This document shows positions 35,578 to 44,922 of a stretch of 64,000 nucleotides of DNA, piece after piece (positions within the stretch are counted from its first letter, which is position 1; each line of letters opens with the position of its first letter). This DNA comes from Pradoshia eiseniae (GTDB lineage Bacteria > Bacillota > Bacilli > Bacillales > Pradoshiaceae): NCBI RefSeq assembly GCF_002946355.1, contig NZ_PKOZ01000010.1, positions 41,732-105,731 of the forward strand, in the 5' to 3' direction. A program made the position numbers and the translations under genes. The notes below the pieces were generated by a model that saw only the letters and a list, made by a program, of their open reading frames with translations, searched no databases and was not told where the DNA came from.

Positions 35578-36501
35578 TTAGAGCACTCTGCCCAAGAAAT
35601 GCTTCACAAAACGCTCCTCATCCACGTCCGCGCATACATTCACAAGCGGTCTGCCTTGGGCGTTCGGATTGGTCTTTCCTTCTTTTTCTCCTTCTAGCTC
35701 GACCCAGAGGCGCTCTGGCTTCAATTTAACAAAGCTCTTGTCGATCGCCACACCGACAGCCAGCGGGTCATGCAAGGCACAGCCCTTGATGCCGGGGTTC
35801 GTTTTCTTATAGAAATCAATGTAGAACTCGGTCATGTCCGCGAAGAAGGAGCCGACTTCTCCCTTCTGCTCGCGCCAGATAGCCAGCTCTTCTGTCGGGA
35901 GCAGCGTTTGCATGGTGACATCCAGCCCGACGAGGTAAAGCGGCAAATTGGAGCGGAAGACAAAGTCAGCCGCATCCGGGTCGCGGTGGATATTCGCCTC
36001 CGCATGCGGGGTGATATTCCCCTTCGTGTAGACCGCACCGCCCATGATGATGACCTCTTCCAATAGAGCCGTGATTTCAGGTGCCTTTTGGAGGGCAAGT
36101 GCCAGATTCGTCAGCGGTCCTACACAAATATACGTAACCTTGCCAGGCTTACTTTTCACCTGCTCGATGAGAAAATCAACGGCATGCTGCTCGCTTGTCG
36201 CCATTTCTGGTGTTGGTTCTGCGTCAATCAAGTTCCCGAGCCCATCATCTCCATGAACGACACGCGGATAGTCCCCGTTTAGTCCACGCTTTAGCGTTTC
36301 TCCGGCACCTGCATACACAGGGATGTCTGTTCGGCCAAGCTTCTCAAGGACAAGCCGTGAGTTCCGTGTCGCCTTCTCCACACTCACATTCCCGAAGCAG
36401 GTTGTGAGACCGAGAATCTCTAGTTCTGGGGAGTGGACCGCATAGGCGATCGCCAAGGAATCGTCAATTCCTGTATCCACATCTAATATGATTGACTTCA
36501 T
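35578..36501 (-). CDS. Inosine-uridine-preferring nucleoside hydrolase
   Basis: A 307-residue enzyme with the calcium-binding N-terminal motif DVDTGIDDS (Asp7, Asp9, Asp13, Asp14) and the later conserved IIMGGAVYTKGNITPHAEANIHRDP segment cut here as GGAVYTKGN and EANIHRDPDAAD. It hydrolyses the N-glycosidic bond of ribonucleosides for salvage of bases and ribose. Its ATG overlaps the stop of the acyl-CoA dehydrogenase gene (ATGA), so the two are one operon. Base preference cannot be told. Confidence 0.9.
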   Translation of the reverse strand: MKSIILDVDTGIDDSLAIAYAVHSPELEILGLTTCFGNVSVEKATRNSRLVLEKLGRTDIPVYAGAGETLKRGLNGDYPRVVHGDDGLGNLIDAEPTPEMATSEQHAVDFLIEQVKSKPGKVTYICVGPLTNLALALQKAPEITALLEEVIIMGGAVYTKGNITPHAEANIHRDPDAADFVFRSNLPLYLVGLDVTMQTLLPTEELAIWREQKGEVGSFFADMTEFYIDFYKKTNPGIKGCALHDPLAVGVAIDKSFVKLKPERLWVELEGEKEGKTNPNAQGRPLVNVCADVDEERFVKHFLGRVL

Positions 36502-37652
36502 GTTGTTCTCTCCTCTTCTTCCTCAAGTATACCTTTTGCAAGTAAGGTAATGACCGCATCATCCATCGGCGGATTATGGAGCCCTGCCCTTACGTCGCGG
36601 AAATAGCGCTGGAGGGGATTGAATTTCTTTAAGCTCTGCGCGCCAACGATTCGCATCGACTTATCGACGATGGAGATGGCTGCATTCGTGACCGCATGCT
36701 TTACGGCTGCAAGCTCTCTCCCCTGTGTCTCGCGCTCATTTGGTGCCGCGTCCCATTTTCTTGCGACCGAGTAGAGGAAATGGCGGGCCTGCATGAGCTC
36801 AAGCTCAATATGGCCAATCTTGTCCTGGATATGAGGCAGGCTGGCAATTGGCTCGCGCAGGCTGTTCGGCGTATAGCTTTTCGCAAATTGCACGGCGTAA
36901 TTCCGCGCACCTAGAGCAATCCCGATATAACAGGCAGGAATATGCAATAACCAGCCGGTTGCTTTCTTTGGTGTCGCTTTCTCGACATAATCATCTGATT
37001 TAACGAGGACGTTTTCCAGGACGAGATCATGGCTGCCTGTGCCTTCCATGGCAATCAAATCCCATGTCTCATCAATCGAAACGCCATTGATATCCTTATG
37101 TACCAGGAACCAGCCGACCGCCTCCTCTTCCGGCACCCAGGCACTGACTAGAAACAAGTCCAATGCAGGAGCGAGCGAGGTGAACGTTTTGCGGCCATTC
37201 AATATCCAGCCATCCGTGGTTCTCTCGGCGGTCGTTTGCGGTCGTCCGCCTCTTGTCGGGCTTCCTGTTGCCGGCTCAGAGGCTGCCCTGTTCACAAGGG
37301 CCCCATTGGCGATTGCGCGGAATAACTCCTCCTTTTTCGCCGGTTCCCATTGCTTGTTCTCGAGAATCTCTAAGACGGTCATATTATGCCAGCCAATCGC
37401 AAGCGAGGTGGAGCCGCAGGCACTCGCGATTAATTCCTGCCCGTACAGGAATGCCTCTAGTCCTTCCCCATATCCGCCATATTCCTTCGGCAGGGTCAGC
37501 TTCGTATAGCCAATCTCCTTCAAATCCTCTATATTCTCAAATGGAAAGGCATGATTTTCTTCATATTGAGGTGCCCTATGCCCAAATGTCTGGACCGCGC
37601 TTTTCAGGCGCTTCATGACCTCCAGCTGCTCTATTTCCGTATGTCCCATCAT
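36498..37652 (-). CDS. Acyl-CoA dehydrogenase-family flavoprotein
   Basis: A 384-residue protein with the three-part acyl-CoA dehydrogenase layout: N-terminal helices with LTLPKEYGGYGEGLEAFL, a beta domain with GWILNGRKTFTSLAPALDLFL, and a C-terminal helical domain with RIVGAQSLKKFNPLQRYFRD. The C-terminal HNPPMDDAVI resembles the group that includes B. subtilis YdbM and flavin monooxygenases such as DszC, so oxygenase activity is as possible as CoA-ester oxidation. It is coupled to the nucleoside hydrolase, an unusual partner. Confidence 0.82.
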   Translation of the reverse strand: MMGHTEIEQLEVMKRLKSAVQTFGHRAPQYEENHAFPFENIEDLKEIGYTKLTLPKEYGGYGEGLEAFLYGQELIASACGSTSLAIGWHNMTVLEILENKQWEPAKKEELFRAIANGALVNRAASEPATGSPTRGGRPQTTAERTTDGWILNGRKTFTSLAPALDLFLVSAWVPEEEAVGWFLVHKDINGVSIDETWDLIAMEGTGSHDLVLENVLVKSDDYVEKATPKKATGWLLHIPACYIGIALGARNYAVQFAKSYTPNSLREPIASLPHIQDKIGHIELELMQARHFLYSVARKWDAAPNERETQGRELAAVKHAVTNAAISIVDKSMRIVGAQSLKKFNPLQRYFRDVRAGLHNPPMDDAVITLLAKGILEEEEERTT

Positions 37653-37711
37653 AAATCTATCACCCTTTCTAAAACGAAACCACTATCATTTAGTAACCTT
37701 TAAGAGGAAAA

Positions 37712-38923
37712 TTAAACCTCTAGCAAGCCCATCTCCCACATATTCCAATAGCCATCCCCCACTCTCGCATGGTCCTTCAGAAGCCCCTCCTTCTTAAAGC
37801 CAATCCTCTCATAGCAGGCAATGGCTCTCGCGTTTTGCTCATACACGCCAAGGGTTATTTTATGGACCCGCAAATGCTGAAAGGCAAAACGGACCGCCTC
37901 CCTCACCATTTCTTCCCCAAACCCCTTGCCGCGCATCGCAGGATCTCCAATTAACACCTTGCCGATACGTGCTGATTGATGGCGATTGTTTATCCTGCCG
38001 ATCGCAATATGACCGATGCATTCCCCTGTTTCATTCGAGAAAGCGCTGAAGGCGATTTGACTTTTATCAGCCTGATAGGCGATTAATTGCTTCTCGGTCA
38101 GAGGGAAGGTAAAAGTCGAGCCAGACCAGAGGGTCACTTGTTCTTCACTCTCAATCCACTTCATGAGCAGCGGAAATGCATCTTCCTTGAACGGCTTCAA
38201 GGTAAGGCGTTCCCCTGTTCGGATATAATCAAGACCTAAATAATAGGGCTTGATTTCCCTCTCGCCTTCTGTCGTCACCTCATAGGCCCTCGCTTCCGGA
38301 CGTGAGCTGACGATGTGCTTCAATTCCCCATTAACGTAATGAAGGGCTGTGCCGTCACTTGCCGCCATCCCGCCCTTCAGCACACCTTCCTTGATCATGC
38401 GCTGGTAGGCAGGGCGCCTCTTCTTCTCCTCATCATAATGAGGTGAATGGCTGCCTTGAAGAATCCCGGTACCCTTCACCGGCTCAAGCTCCCCGCCGTA
38501 TGAATCAGTCACCCCCATCTCATACCAGCAAATGGCGCCGGCACTAATGCCGCATAATAGAACTCCTTGCTCATAGGCCTTCTTCAGGATGTCGATGAGC
38601 CCCCACTCCTTCCAGAGCGCCATCAAATTCTTCGTGCTCCCGCCGCCGACATAAATGATGTCCTGCGCTAACACGAAGCTCTCTAAATCCCTGGATGGCG
38701 GCTTGAAAAGAGAGAGATGAGCTGGCTCACAGTCATACTGATTGAAAAACTGATAAAACCGTTCAATATAGCCTTCCGCATCCCCGCTCGCCGTTCCGAT
38801 AAAGCAAATCTTCGGTACCCGAGCAGCTGACTGCCTTAATATGTATTCATCCAACAACGGATTCTCTGGCTCCATCGAGAATCCCCCTCCGCCTAGCGCG
38901 ATTATCTGTTTCAACCCGCTCAC
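37712..38923 (-). CDS. Peptidase E (S51) fused to a GNAT acetyltransferase
   Basis: A single 403-residue frame with two complete domains. Residues 1-230 are a peptidase E-like serine peptidase: LGGGGFSMEPENPLLDEYIL, the YVGGGSTKNL turn and the nucleophile Ser127 in GISAGAICWYE; the usual stand-alone protein ends here. Residues about 236-402 are a GNAT N-acetyltransferase, with acetyl-CoA-binding loop MRGKGFGEEMVREAV and KITLGVYEQNARAIACYERI. Peptidase E cleaves Asp-X dipeptides; the acetyltransferase target is unknown. No internal start with a ribosome site was noticed, so one polypeptide is likely. Confidence 0.85.
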   Translation of the reverse strand: MSGLKQIIALGGGGFSMEPENPLLDEYILRQSAARVPKICFIGTASGDAEGYIERFYQFFNQYDCEPAHLSLFKPPSRDLESFVLAQDIIYVGGGSTKNLMALWKEWGLIDILKKAYEQGVLLCGISAGAICWYEMGVTDSYGGELEPVKGTGILQGSHSPHYDEEKKRRPAYQRMIKEGVLKGGMAASDGTALHYVNGELKHIVSSRPEARAYEVTTEGEREIKPYYLGLDYIRTGERLTLKPFKEDAFPLLMKWIESEEQVTLWSGSTFTFPLTEKQLIAYQADKSQIAFSAFSNETGECIGHIAIGRINNRHQSARIGKVLIGDPAMRGKGFGEEMVREAVRFAFQHLRVHKITLGVYEQNARAIACYERIGFKKEGLLKDHARVGDGYWNMWEMGLLEV

Positions 38924-38998
38924 CCCTATGCTTTTTTCTCAGATTATCACAGAAGAATGAATATTTCGATAATTTTCAGGTAGAAAAGAATCATAAAT

Positions 38999-39029
38999 AA
39001 AAAAGATGACCATTAAATTTGGCCATCTT
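38999..39029 (-). terminator. Terminator of the CNNM/CorC-type gene
   Basis: AAGATGGCCA and TGGTCATCTT form a ten-pair stem (one G-T) followed by TTTT on the minus strand, ten bases after the stop codon. Confidence 0.8.
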
Positions 39030-39038
39030 TATGTATAT

Positions 39039-40373
39039 TCATTCTTCAATTGTCTCTATTTTGACCCTTGTAATTAATAGCTTATCCACTCGTGCGCGGT
39101 CCATGTCCACCACTTCAATTCTCAAATCACCGACTTGAATGGTGTCCTTCTCTTTCGGGATATAGCCCATTTCATTGATCACAAGCCCGCCTAATGTGTG
39201 GAAATTCTTATTATCTTTAAGAAGGGCTGTATACTCCTCTAAATCAAAATATCTGACAAAGGTATCCATCGAAACAAGACCATCGGCTAACCAGGAATTT
39301 TCGTCTCTCTTGATAATTCTCGGGTCGTCCTCGTCATCTCTTCCCGGGATTTCGCCCACGATATTCTCCATAATATCATGGAGCGTGACAAAGCCTTCTA
39401 TTCCGCCATACTCATCAATGATCATCGCCTCATGCTGACCCGATTTCTTCAGCAATTCCAATGCGCGAAACACCTTCATTTGCTCCGGCAAGACGAGTGT
39501 GTCTTTGACACAGTCAGCTAATGAGAAGGTCCCCCCTGCCACAATTTTGGAAACAAGGTCTTTCTTATGGAGGATGCCTTGGAAATTATCCAAGCTTCCT
39601 AGCCCGACAGGAAATTTAGAGTAATGGCTTTGATTGATGATTTCCATATTCTCTTCAAATGGTTCCTCTAAATCAAGGCAAACAAGCTGGGTTCGAGGGG
39701 TTAAAATATCACTCAAACGTTTGTCGCCTAAATAGAAAATCTGTTCAACGATATCCTGCTCTATCTCTTCCACGACACCGCTGTGAACGCCCTGTGCAAT
39801 TAATTGCGTGATTTCCTCTTCGGTCACATCCGGCTCCTGGTTCGGTTTTATTCGCAATAATTTCAAGACAAATTCAGTTGATTTACTTAAAAACCAGATG
39901 ACCGGCCGGCCTATTTTCGAAAAATAAAACATCGGCTTTGCCACGGCACAGGCCACTCTTTCAGGATTCCCCATCCCAATCCGTTTTGGAACCAGCTCAC
40001 CAATAATCAATGACAGGTAAGTGGAAAGTCCAACAACCATAATAAAGCTTAGCTCATAGCTGAATGGAGCAAGAGCGTCAATTTGTTCTACATACACGGC
40101 TACCTGACCAGCAATGGTAGCCCCGCCAAAGGCACCTGTGATGACGCCAATTAAGGTAATGCCAATCTGAATCGTCGACAATAACTGATTCGGATCCTCC
40201 GCTAATAACAACGCATAGCGCGCACTGGAATTCCCTTCATCGCGCAATTTCTCCAGTCTGTTCTTTTTTGACGTAACAATCGCAATCTCGGTCATGGCAA
40301 AAATACCATTCGCCACAATAAGGATTAACACAATGATAACTGAGGTCCATAGACTGTCCAAAAAACTCTTCAC
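39039..40373 (-). CDS. CNNM/CorC-type hemolysin-family membrane protein
   Basis: A 444-residue protein. The N-terminal DUF21 domain has four hydrophobic segments (about 1-185), starting with SVIIVLILIVANGIFAMTEIA. A CBS-domain pair (about 215-340) contains LTPRTQLVCLDLEE and MIIDEYGGIEGFVTLHDIME, and a C-terminal CorC/HlyC domain (about 355-440) follows. B. subtilis relatives (YhdP, YqhB, YugS and MpfA) act in magnesium or other cation export. It is a single-gene unit with its own terminator. Which paralogue it represents cannot be told. Confidence 0.9.
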   Translation of the reverse strand: MKSFLDSLWTSVIIVLILIVANGIFAMTEIAIVTSKKNRLEKLRDEGNSSARYALLLAEDPNQLLSTIQIGITLIGVITGAFGGATIAGQVAVYVEQIDALAPFSYELSFIMVVGLSTYLSLIIGELVPKRIGMGNPERVACAVAKPMFYFSKIGRPVIWFLSKSTEFVLKLLRIKPNQEPDVTEEEITQLIAQGVHSGVVEEIEQDIVEQIFYLGDKRLSDILTPRTQLVCLDLEEPFEENMEIINQSHYSKFPVGLGSLDNFQGILHKKDLVSKIVAGGTFSLADCVKDTLVLPEQMKVFRALELLKKSGQHEAMIIDEYGGIEGFVTLHDIMENIVGEIPGRDDEDDPRIIKRDENSWLADGLVSMDTFVRYFDLEEYTALLKDNKNFHTLGGLVINEMGYIPKEKDTIQVGDLRIEVVDMDRARVDKLLITRVKIETIEE

Positions 40374-40571
40374 CGTTCCTTCTATTTAGTAAGTAATGTT
40401 TCACTTAATACTTTAAATTATATCATACAATATGCCCTATCTTGCCGAAAAAACTTCATGCTAAACACCTAAGAATAAATCGATGAGATGACTTTCCAGC
40501 CAGCAAATGGCGACTTATCTGACCATACATACGATTACTTTTAAAAGAATATGGTTAGATTATGGTTAAAT

Positions 40572-40632
40572 AAAAAACATCTCAACATTTGGGGTAGTAA
40601 ATGTTCTATACTACCAAAATAGAAGAGATGTT
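40572..40632 (-). terminator. Nested-hairpin terminator after the lactonase-dehydrogenase operon
   Basis: Outer stem AACATCTC with GAGATGTT, an inner perfect hairpin GGTAGTA with TACTACC, and six T on the minus strand. It lies about 120 bases beyond the alcohol dehydrogenase stop. The rest of the 40374-40755 gap shows no gene. Confidence 0.65.
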
Positions 40633-40755
40633 TCTTGCGACTACATAATTTGCTATCATTTACACTGATTAACAAGCAGTACCTTTACATGTATCGCTAT
40701 ACGACTATAAAATTCTATTATTTATTCATCTACTTTTACTAATGCCTTTATAAAC

Positions 40756-41883
40756 CTAATTCATGTTAATAATTATTCTTGAATGATCACCAGCCGCGAG
40801 CAAATCAAAACCTTCATTAATTTCATCCAACGAAATGATTTTTGACAGCAGCTTATCAACCGGTAATCTATTCGTTTTCATCATATGGATATAATGAGGA
40901 ATATCCCTTAATGGGACACAGCTTCCTACATAAGACCCTTTCATTGTTTTTTCCTCGGCGGTTAATGTCAAATACGGGAACGAAAACGTATGATTAGGAT
41001 GTGGAAGACCGGTTGTAGTTGTTGTACCGCCTCTTTTTGTAATCGAATAAGCCACTTCCAATGCTGGGACCACACCTGCTGTTTCAAAGGCATAATCAAC
41101 TCCGCCCCCAGTATGCTCCTTTACCTGGTCAACTACATTTGAATCTTTTGAATTAAAAACGGCAGTAGCTCCAAGTGAAGTAGCTTGCTTTAGCTTGTTT
41201 TCATTAATATCGATGGCAATCACTTCCCTAGCACCTGCTGCAATAGCACCAAGTAGAGCACTTAAACCGATGCCCCCCAGGCCTACAACTGCCACTGTCG
41301 ATCCTAATTGAACTTTAGCTGTATTCACCACTGCCCCCACACCTGTAATAACAGCACATCCAAATAAGGCGAGTTTCTCATAGGGGATATCCTCTTCAAC
41401 TTTCACTAATGAATTTTGAGAAACAACAGCATATTCAGAGAATGCAGAAACTCCTACATGATGCCCGATTTTTTCTTCGCCTGCATGCAACCGGATTCCT
41501 CCATTGATCAATGTGCCATCCCCGTTGGCTCTTGCACCCGGTTCACACAAGGCAGGACGACCTTCAGCACATGGTATACAATGGCCGCAGCTTGGCACAA
41601 ACACACAAATAACTTTATCTCCCTTTTTGAAATTTGTTACTCCGTTACCGACTTCCTCTACAATACCAGCCGCTTCATGCCCTAAAGCCATTGGGAGCGG
41701 ACGAGGCCGACTTCCGTTAATAACGGATAAATCTGAATGGCAAAGACTGGCTGCTTTAATTCTAATAAGAACTTCCCCGGCTTGAGGGGGATCTAATTCA
41801 ATTTCTTCTATCTGAATCGGGTTGCTGTCTGCATATGGTTGCTGCACACCCGAAGAACGCAAAATAGCTGATCGGATTTTCAT
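40756..41883 (-). CDS. Zinc-dependent alcohol dehydrogenase
   Basis: A 375-residue medium-chain dehydrogenase. Catalytic zinc ligands are in SLCHSDLS (Cys48) and GHEAAG (His69-Glu70). The structural zinc site is Cys99, Cys102, Cys105 and Cys113. The NAD-binding motif is VVGLGGIGLSALLGAI. It belongs to the long class III-like or benzyl-alcohol-dehydrogenase-like group. It is last in an operon after a lactonase and an aldehyde dehydrogenase, so it probably oxidises the hydroxy acid released by the lactonase, or another alcohol feeding the aldehyde dehydrogenase. Confidence 0.87.
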   Translation of the reverse strand: MKIRSAILRSSGVQQPYADSNPIQIEEIELDPPQAGEVLIRIKAASLCHSDLSVINGSRPRPLPMALGHEAAGIVEEVGNGVTNFKKGDKVICVFVPSCGHCIPCAEGRPALCEPGARANGDGTLINGGIRLHAGEEKIGHHVGVSAFSEYAVVSQNSLVKVEEDIPYEKLALFGCAVITGVGAVVNTAKVQLGSTVAVVGLGGIGLSALLGAIAAGAREVIAIDINENKLKQATSLGATAVFNSKDSNVVDQVKEHTGGGVDYAFETAGVVPALEVAYSITKRGGTTTTTGLPHPNHTFSFPYLTLTAEEKTMKGSYVGSCVPLRDIPHYIHMMKTNRLPVDKLLSKIISLDEINEGFDLLAAGDHSRIIINMN

Positions 41884-41897
41884 ACAATCTCCTACCT

Positions 41898-43331
41898 TTA
41901 AATAATTTTCACCCCGATAAATTTCACGTCGGACATTCCTTCAATAGCATATCGAACGCCCTCTTTGCCTAATCCGCTCTGTTTAACGCCCCCATATGGG
42001 ATATGGTCATATCTGCGAACGGAAACTTCATTGATCCATACACCGCCCATCTCCAATTTGTCAGCGATTCTGAAAGCACGATTAATATCGCTCGTAAAGA
42101 CGCCTGCCTGTAAACCGTATTCTGTATCATTTGCTTGTTCCACAACCTCTTCTTCATCAGTGAATGGGATAATCGCCACAATCGGTGCAAACACTTCCAT
42201 ACAAATAACGTTCATAGCTGGTTTTACATTTTCTAAAATAGTAGCTTCCAAGAAGGTACCATTGCGTTTTCCTCCGGTGCAGATTGTTGCACCTTCGTCT
42301 ACCGCCTGATTAATCCATTCTTCTGCACGAATGGCTGCTTCTTCTGTGATCATTGGCCCCAATTGTGTAGCTTCTTCGGCAGGGTTACCCATCTTCAACT
42401 GTTCAATCTTAGCCCTTAATAATTTCGTGAATTCTTCATACACATTTTCGTGAACAAAAACACGCTGTGCTGATACACAAGCCTGTCCCGCAAATGTATA
42501 GCCTCCCATCGCGATTGACGAGGCCGCATTTCCAATGTTGGCATCATCAAAAATGATATTGGGGGCATTAGAACCAAGCTCTAACGTTACTGGCTTATTC
42601 TTGGCAAGTGCATTAATATGCCAACCGACTTTTCCACTTCCGGTAAACGTCATCTTTTTCACTTTTGGATGAGTGACAAGCGGTTCAACTAGATCAGAGC
42701 CATATCCATTCACCATATTAAAAGCACCTGCCGGTAACCCCGCTTCCAGCAGCAACTCATGCAATAATACAGAGGAGATGGGCGTTTTCTCTGCCGGCTT
42801 CAGCACGATCGTATTACCGACGGCAATGGCAGGGGCAATTTTATGCAAAGCTAAGTTCAAAGGGAAGTTAAATGGGGTGATGGCTGCAATAACTCCTAAT
42901 GGCACACGCTTAGAGAAGCCAATTTGGTTCTCTCCACCGATGGCGCTGTCCATCACAATTTGTTCCCCATTTAAGTTTTTTGCAGCCTCACTCGAAAACT
43001 GCAGGACTTGAATCCCCCGAAAAACCTCTCCTCTCGCTTCCACAATGGGTTTGCCCGCTTCTTCACTAATCACTTTGGCAAATTCTTCGCTTCGCTCTTC
43101 TAGCAAACTAGCAGCGAGACGCAGTATTTTGCTGCGTTCATGGGCTGGCATATGGCGCATGGTTTGCTCAAACATTTCATGCGCAACCGTGACCGCTTCT
43201 TCTACCTCCTCTGGAGACGAGCTATAAACAGTAGCTAATAGCTCCTGATTATAGGGATTAATGACTTCGATAGCCTTGGCTGACTGATCAATATTGTGAT
43301 GCTCCCTGATTAACGTGCCGATTTGTCTCAA
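41898..43331 (-). CDS. NAD(P)-dependent aldehyde dehydrogenase, semialdehyde/lactaldehyde dehydrogenase-like
   Basis: A 477-residue aldehyde dehydrogenase with catalytic Cys285 in GQACVSAQRVF, the general-base glutamate in TLELGSNAPNI, the ITPFNFPLNLALHKIAPA entry to the cofactor site and the GSGKVGW turn. It follows the branch containing lactaldehyde, phosphonoformaldehyde and some succinate-semialdehyde dehydrogenases. Neighbouring lactonase and alcohol dehydrogenase genes make a semialdehyde, such as succinate semialdehyde, a reasonable substrate. It is placed 14 bases before the alcohol dehydrogenase and 48 bases after the lactonase gene. Confidence 0.86.
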   Translation of the reverse strand: MRQIGTLIREHHNIDQSAKAIEVINPYNQELLATVYSSSPEEVEEAVTVAHEMFEQTMRHMPAHERSKILRLAASLLEERSEEFAKVISEEAGKPIVEARGEVFRGIQVLQFSSEAAKNLNGEQIVMDSAIGGENQIGFSKRVPLGVIAAITPFNFPLNLALHKIAPAIAVGNTIVLKPAEKTPISSVLLHELLLEAGLPAGAFNMVNGYGSDLVEPLVTHPKVKKMTFTGSGKVGWHINALAKNKPVTLELGSNAPNIIFDDANIGNAASSIAMGGYTFAGQACVSAQRVFVHENVYEEFTKLLRAKIEQLKMGNPAEEATQLGPMITEEAAIRAEEWINQAVDEGATICTGGKRNGTFLEATILENVKPAMNVICMEVFAPIVAIIPFTDEEEVVEQANDTEYGLQAGVFTSDINRAFRIADKLEMGGVWINEVSVRRYDHIPYGGVKQSGLGKEGVRYAIEGMSDVKFIGVKII

Positions 43332-43379
43332 TGTTCATCCTCCCTCTATCTCCCTCAAAGTCATTCATATTTGAAGTAT

Positions 43380-44216
43380 TTATTCGTAATACCCATCCGT
43401 AGATTTAATCATCGTTTCAAACTGATTTGCATCATGGCCAAACCAAATTTCCGCATTAGTCCTGGCTGCATACTCTCTGATCCGTTCGACAGTCGCATGG
43501 TAACCGACTGAATCATATAAAATACCTGGTGGTTTAACTGGTGGTCCAAGGCTTTCTGATGTATACAATGCGTCTGAAGCGATCAACACATTTCCATGTC
43601 CAGGCAAGTCAATGTGAAGGCCGAGCATTCCATATGCATGACCAGGTCCAAAATTAATGATTTTGATGCCATCCACAAGCGGTACTTCCTTTTCATTCGG
43701 TTTTATTGTGCGCCAGCGCAATTCACTTTTAATCCAAGCCATTACATCTCCCCAAATATAAGCACCCATATCACGGGTGATTGCAAACGCTTTCATAACA
43801 TTGGTTAATTCGGAGTCATGAACAATAATTTCGGCATTAGTAAAGAGTTCCAAACAACCCGCATGGTCAAGATGAAGATGTGATGCCACGACATATTTAA
43901 TATCTTTCGGGCTTACTTTTAATTGTTCCAAACGGTTAATTAAATAACATTCTTCACTTTGAAAGGCAGGAAACAAACTTTGCACACCCTCAGGCCACCT
44001 TCCCTCTTTACCCATGCCATCTGGATTACAGCCTGTATCAAATAGAATTTTCCCTTCAGGATGATCGATTAGTACTGCATAAACAGGGAATTCAACAAAC
44101 TCTGATGGGGGATTAGGGTTATGAATGCTAGCCGGGTTATGCATAGATATCATATAGTTTTTATCCATTTTCATTGTACCAGTATCTAACACGTACACTT
44201 TTTTTGAATTACACAT
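43380..44216 (-). CDS. Metallo-beta-lactamase-fold lactonase (AiiA/BlcC-like)
   Basis: A 278-residue hydrolase with the dinuclear zinc motif HLHLDHAG (His113, His115, Asp117, His118), a further His in FGPGHAYGMLGLHI, a bridging Asp in LIASDALYTSE and a final His in WFGHDANQF. The family includes N-acyl-homoserine-lactone lactonases and the gamma-butyrolactone lactonase BlcC/AttM. It is the first gene of the operon with aldehyde and alcohol dehydrogenases, the same three activities as the Agrobacterium blc genes, so lactone catabolism fits better than quorum quenching alone. Confidence 0.82.
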   Translation of the reverse strand: MCNSKKVYVLDTGTMKMDKNYMISMHNPASIHNPNPPSEFVEFPVYAVLIDHPEGKILFDTGCNPDGMGKEGRWPEGVQSLFPAFQSEECYLINRLEQLKVSPKDIKYVVASHLHLDHAGCLELFTNAEIIVHDSELTNVMKAFAITRDMGAYIWGDVMAWIKSELRWRTIKPNEKEVPLVDGIKIINFGPGHAYGMLGLHIDLPGHGNVLIASDALYTSESLGPPVKPPGILYDSVGYHATVERIREYAARTNAEIWFGHDANQFETMIKSTDGYYE

Positions 44217-44887
44217 TGTCCATCCTCCTATTTATAATAATCCATTTACTTGTTGCATTATTTATTTGGCACAAGTCGTCCCATTATGGACGGAACAATT
44301 GTAGCAGGTGTGACTTTTCTTATTCATATTTTTCCAAAACTATTTATATATCATTGAGTGTGAGTTGGGAATCTAGGAATGTTTTAAAAGGGGATACATT
44401 TTGATTTCGAGTGAAGTGGGCATAGTCATTTCTGCAGCTTACCTTATTCGCTTATTCATACAATATTCATCACTCCAATTCATTATTTCAAATAATTTAC
44501 ATATACATCTTCCTATAAAATAGCAAATCCTTCTTTAAATGTAAACGGAATATTTAGAAAATTCTTCCATTTATTTTAATATTTAAACTTCATTAGACCT
44601 AACACAAACTTATATCCATACACTTAAGCTTAATTTATCGTTAATTCACTATTTTACCTAGCACGCAACAAAATACGCCTACACAATGCACATCGCTGTT
44701 CCACTCCATACTAAATATGTGTGTTCATCCCCAAATGCTGCTGGGCATATTCAACCTGACTTTCGAATGAGTTCACTCTCTCCATATGATTCCTCTTAAT
44801 TTCATGGTGATTACCAATACCTATTAAGGACTCAAACCAACCTAAGTTCGTCTTTCATGTGAAACATATGTAGAAAATATCCAAAAT
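44217..44887. other. Long intergenic region with a possible short remnant
   Basis: About 670 bases without a convincing gene. On the minus strand a frame ending at 44711 reads KTNLGWFESLIGIGN and continues into MERVNSFESQVEYAQQHLGM. Only the last 24 codons follow an ATG (44785, with AGAGG upstream). It resembles the tail of a lost gene. No regulator of the lactonase operon is present here. Confidence 0.35.
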
Positions 44888-44913
44888 AAAAACCCGCTTC
44901 CATATGAAACGGG
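44888..44913 (-). terminator. Terminator of the DUF2512 gene
   Basis: CCCGTTTC and GAAGCGGG form an eight-pair stem (one G-T) followed by TTTTTATTTT on the minus strand. Confidence 0.85.
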
Positions 44914-44922
44914 CCATTATCT

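Noticed and set aside
43380..44216. Lactonase as a dedicated quorum-quenching enzyme
   Set aside because: The zinc motif fits AHL lactonases, but co-transcription with aldehyde and alcohol dehydrogenases points to catabolism; quenching may be a side activity.
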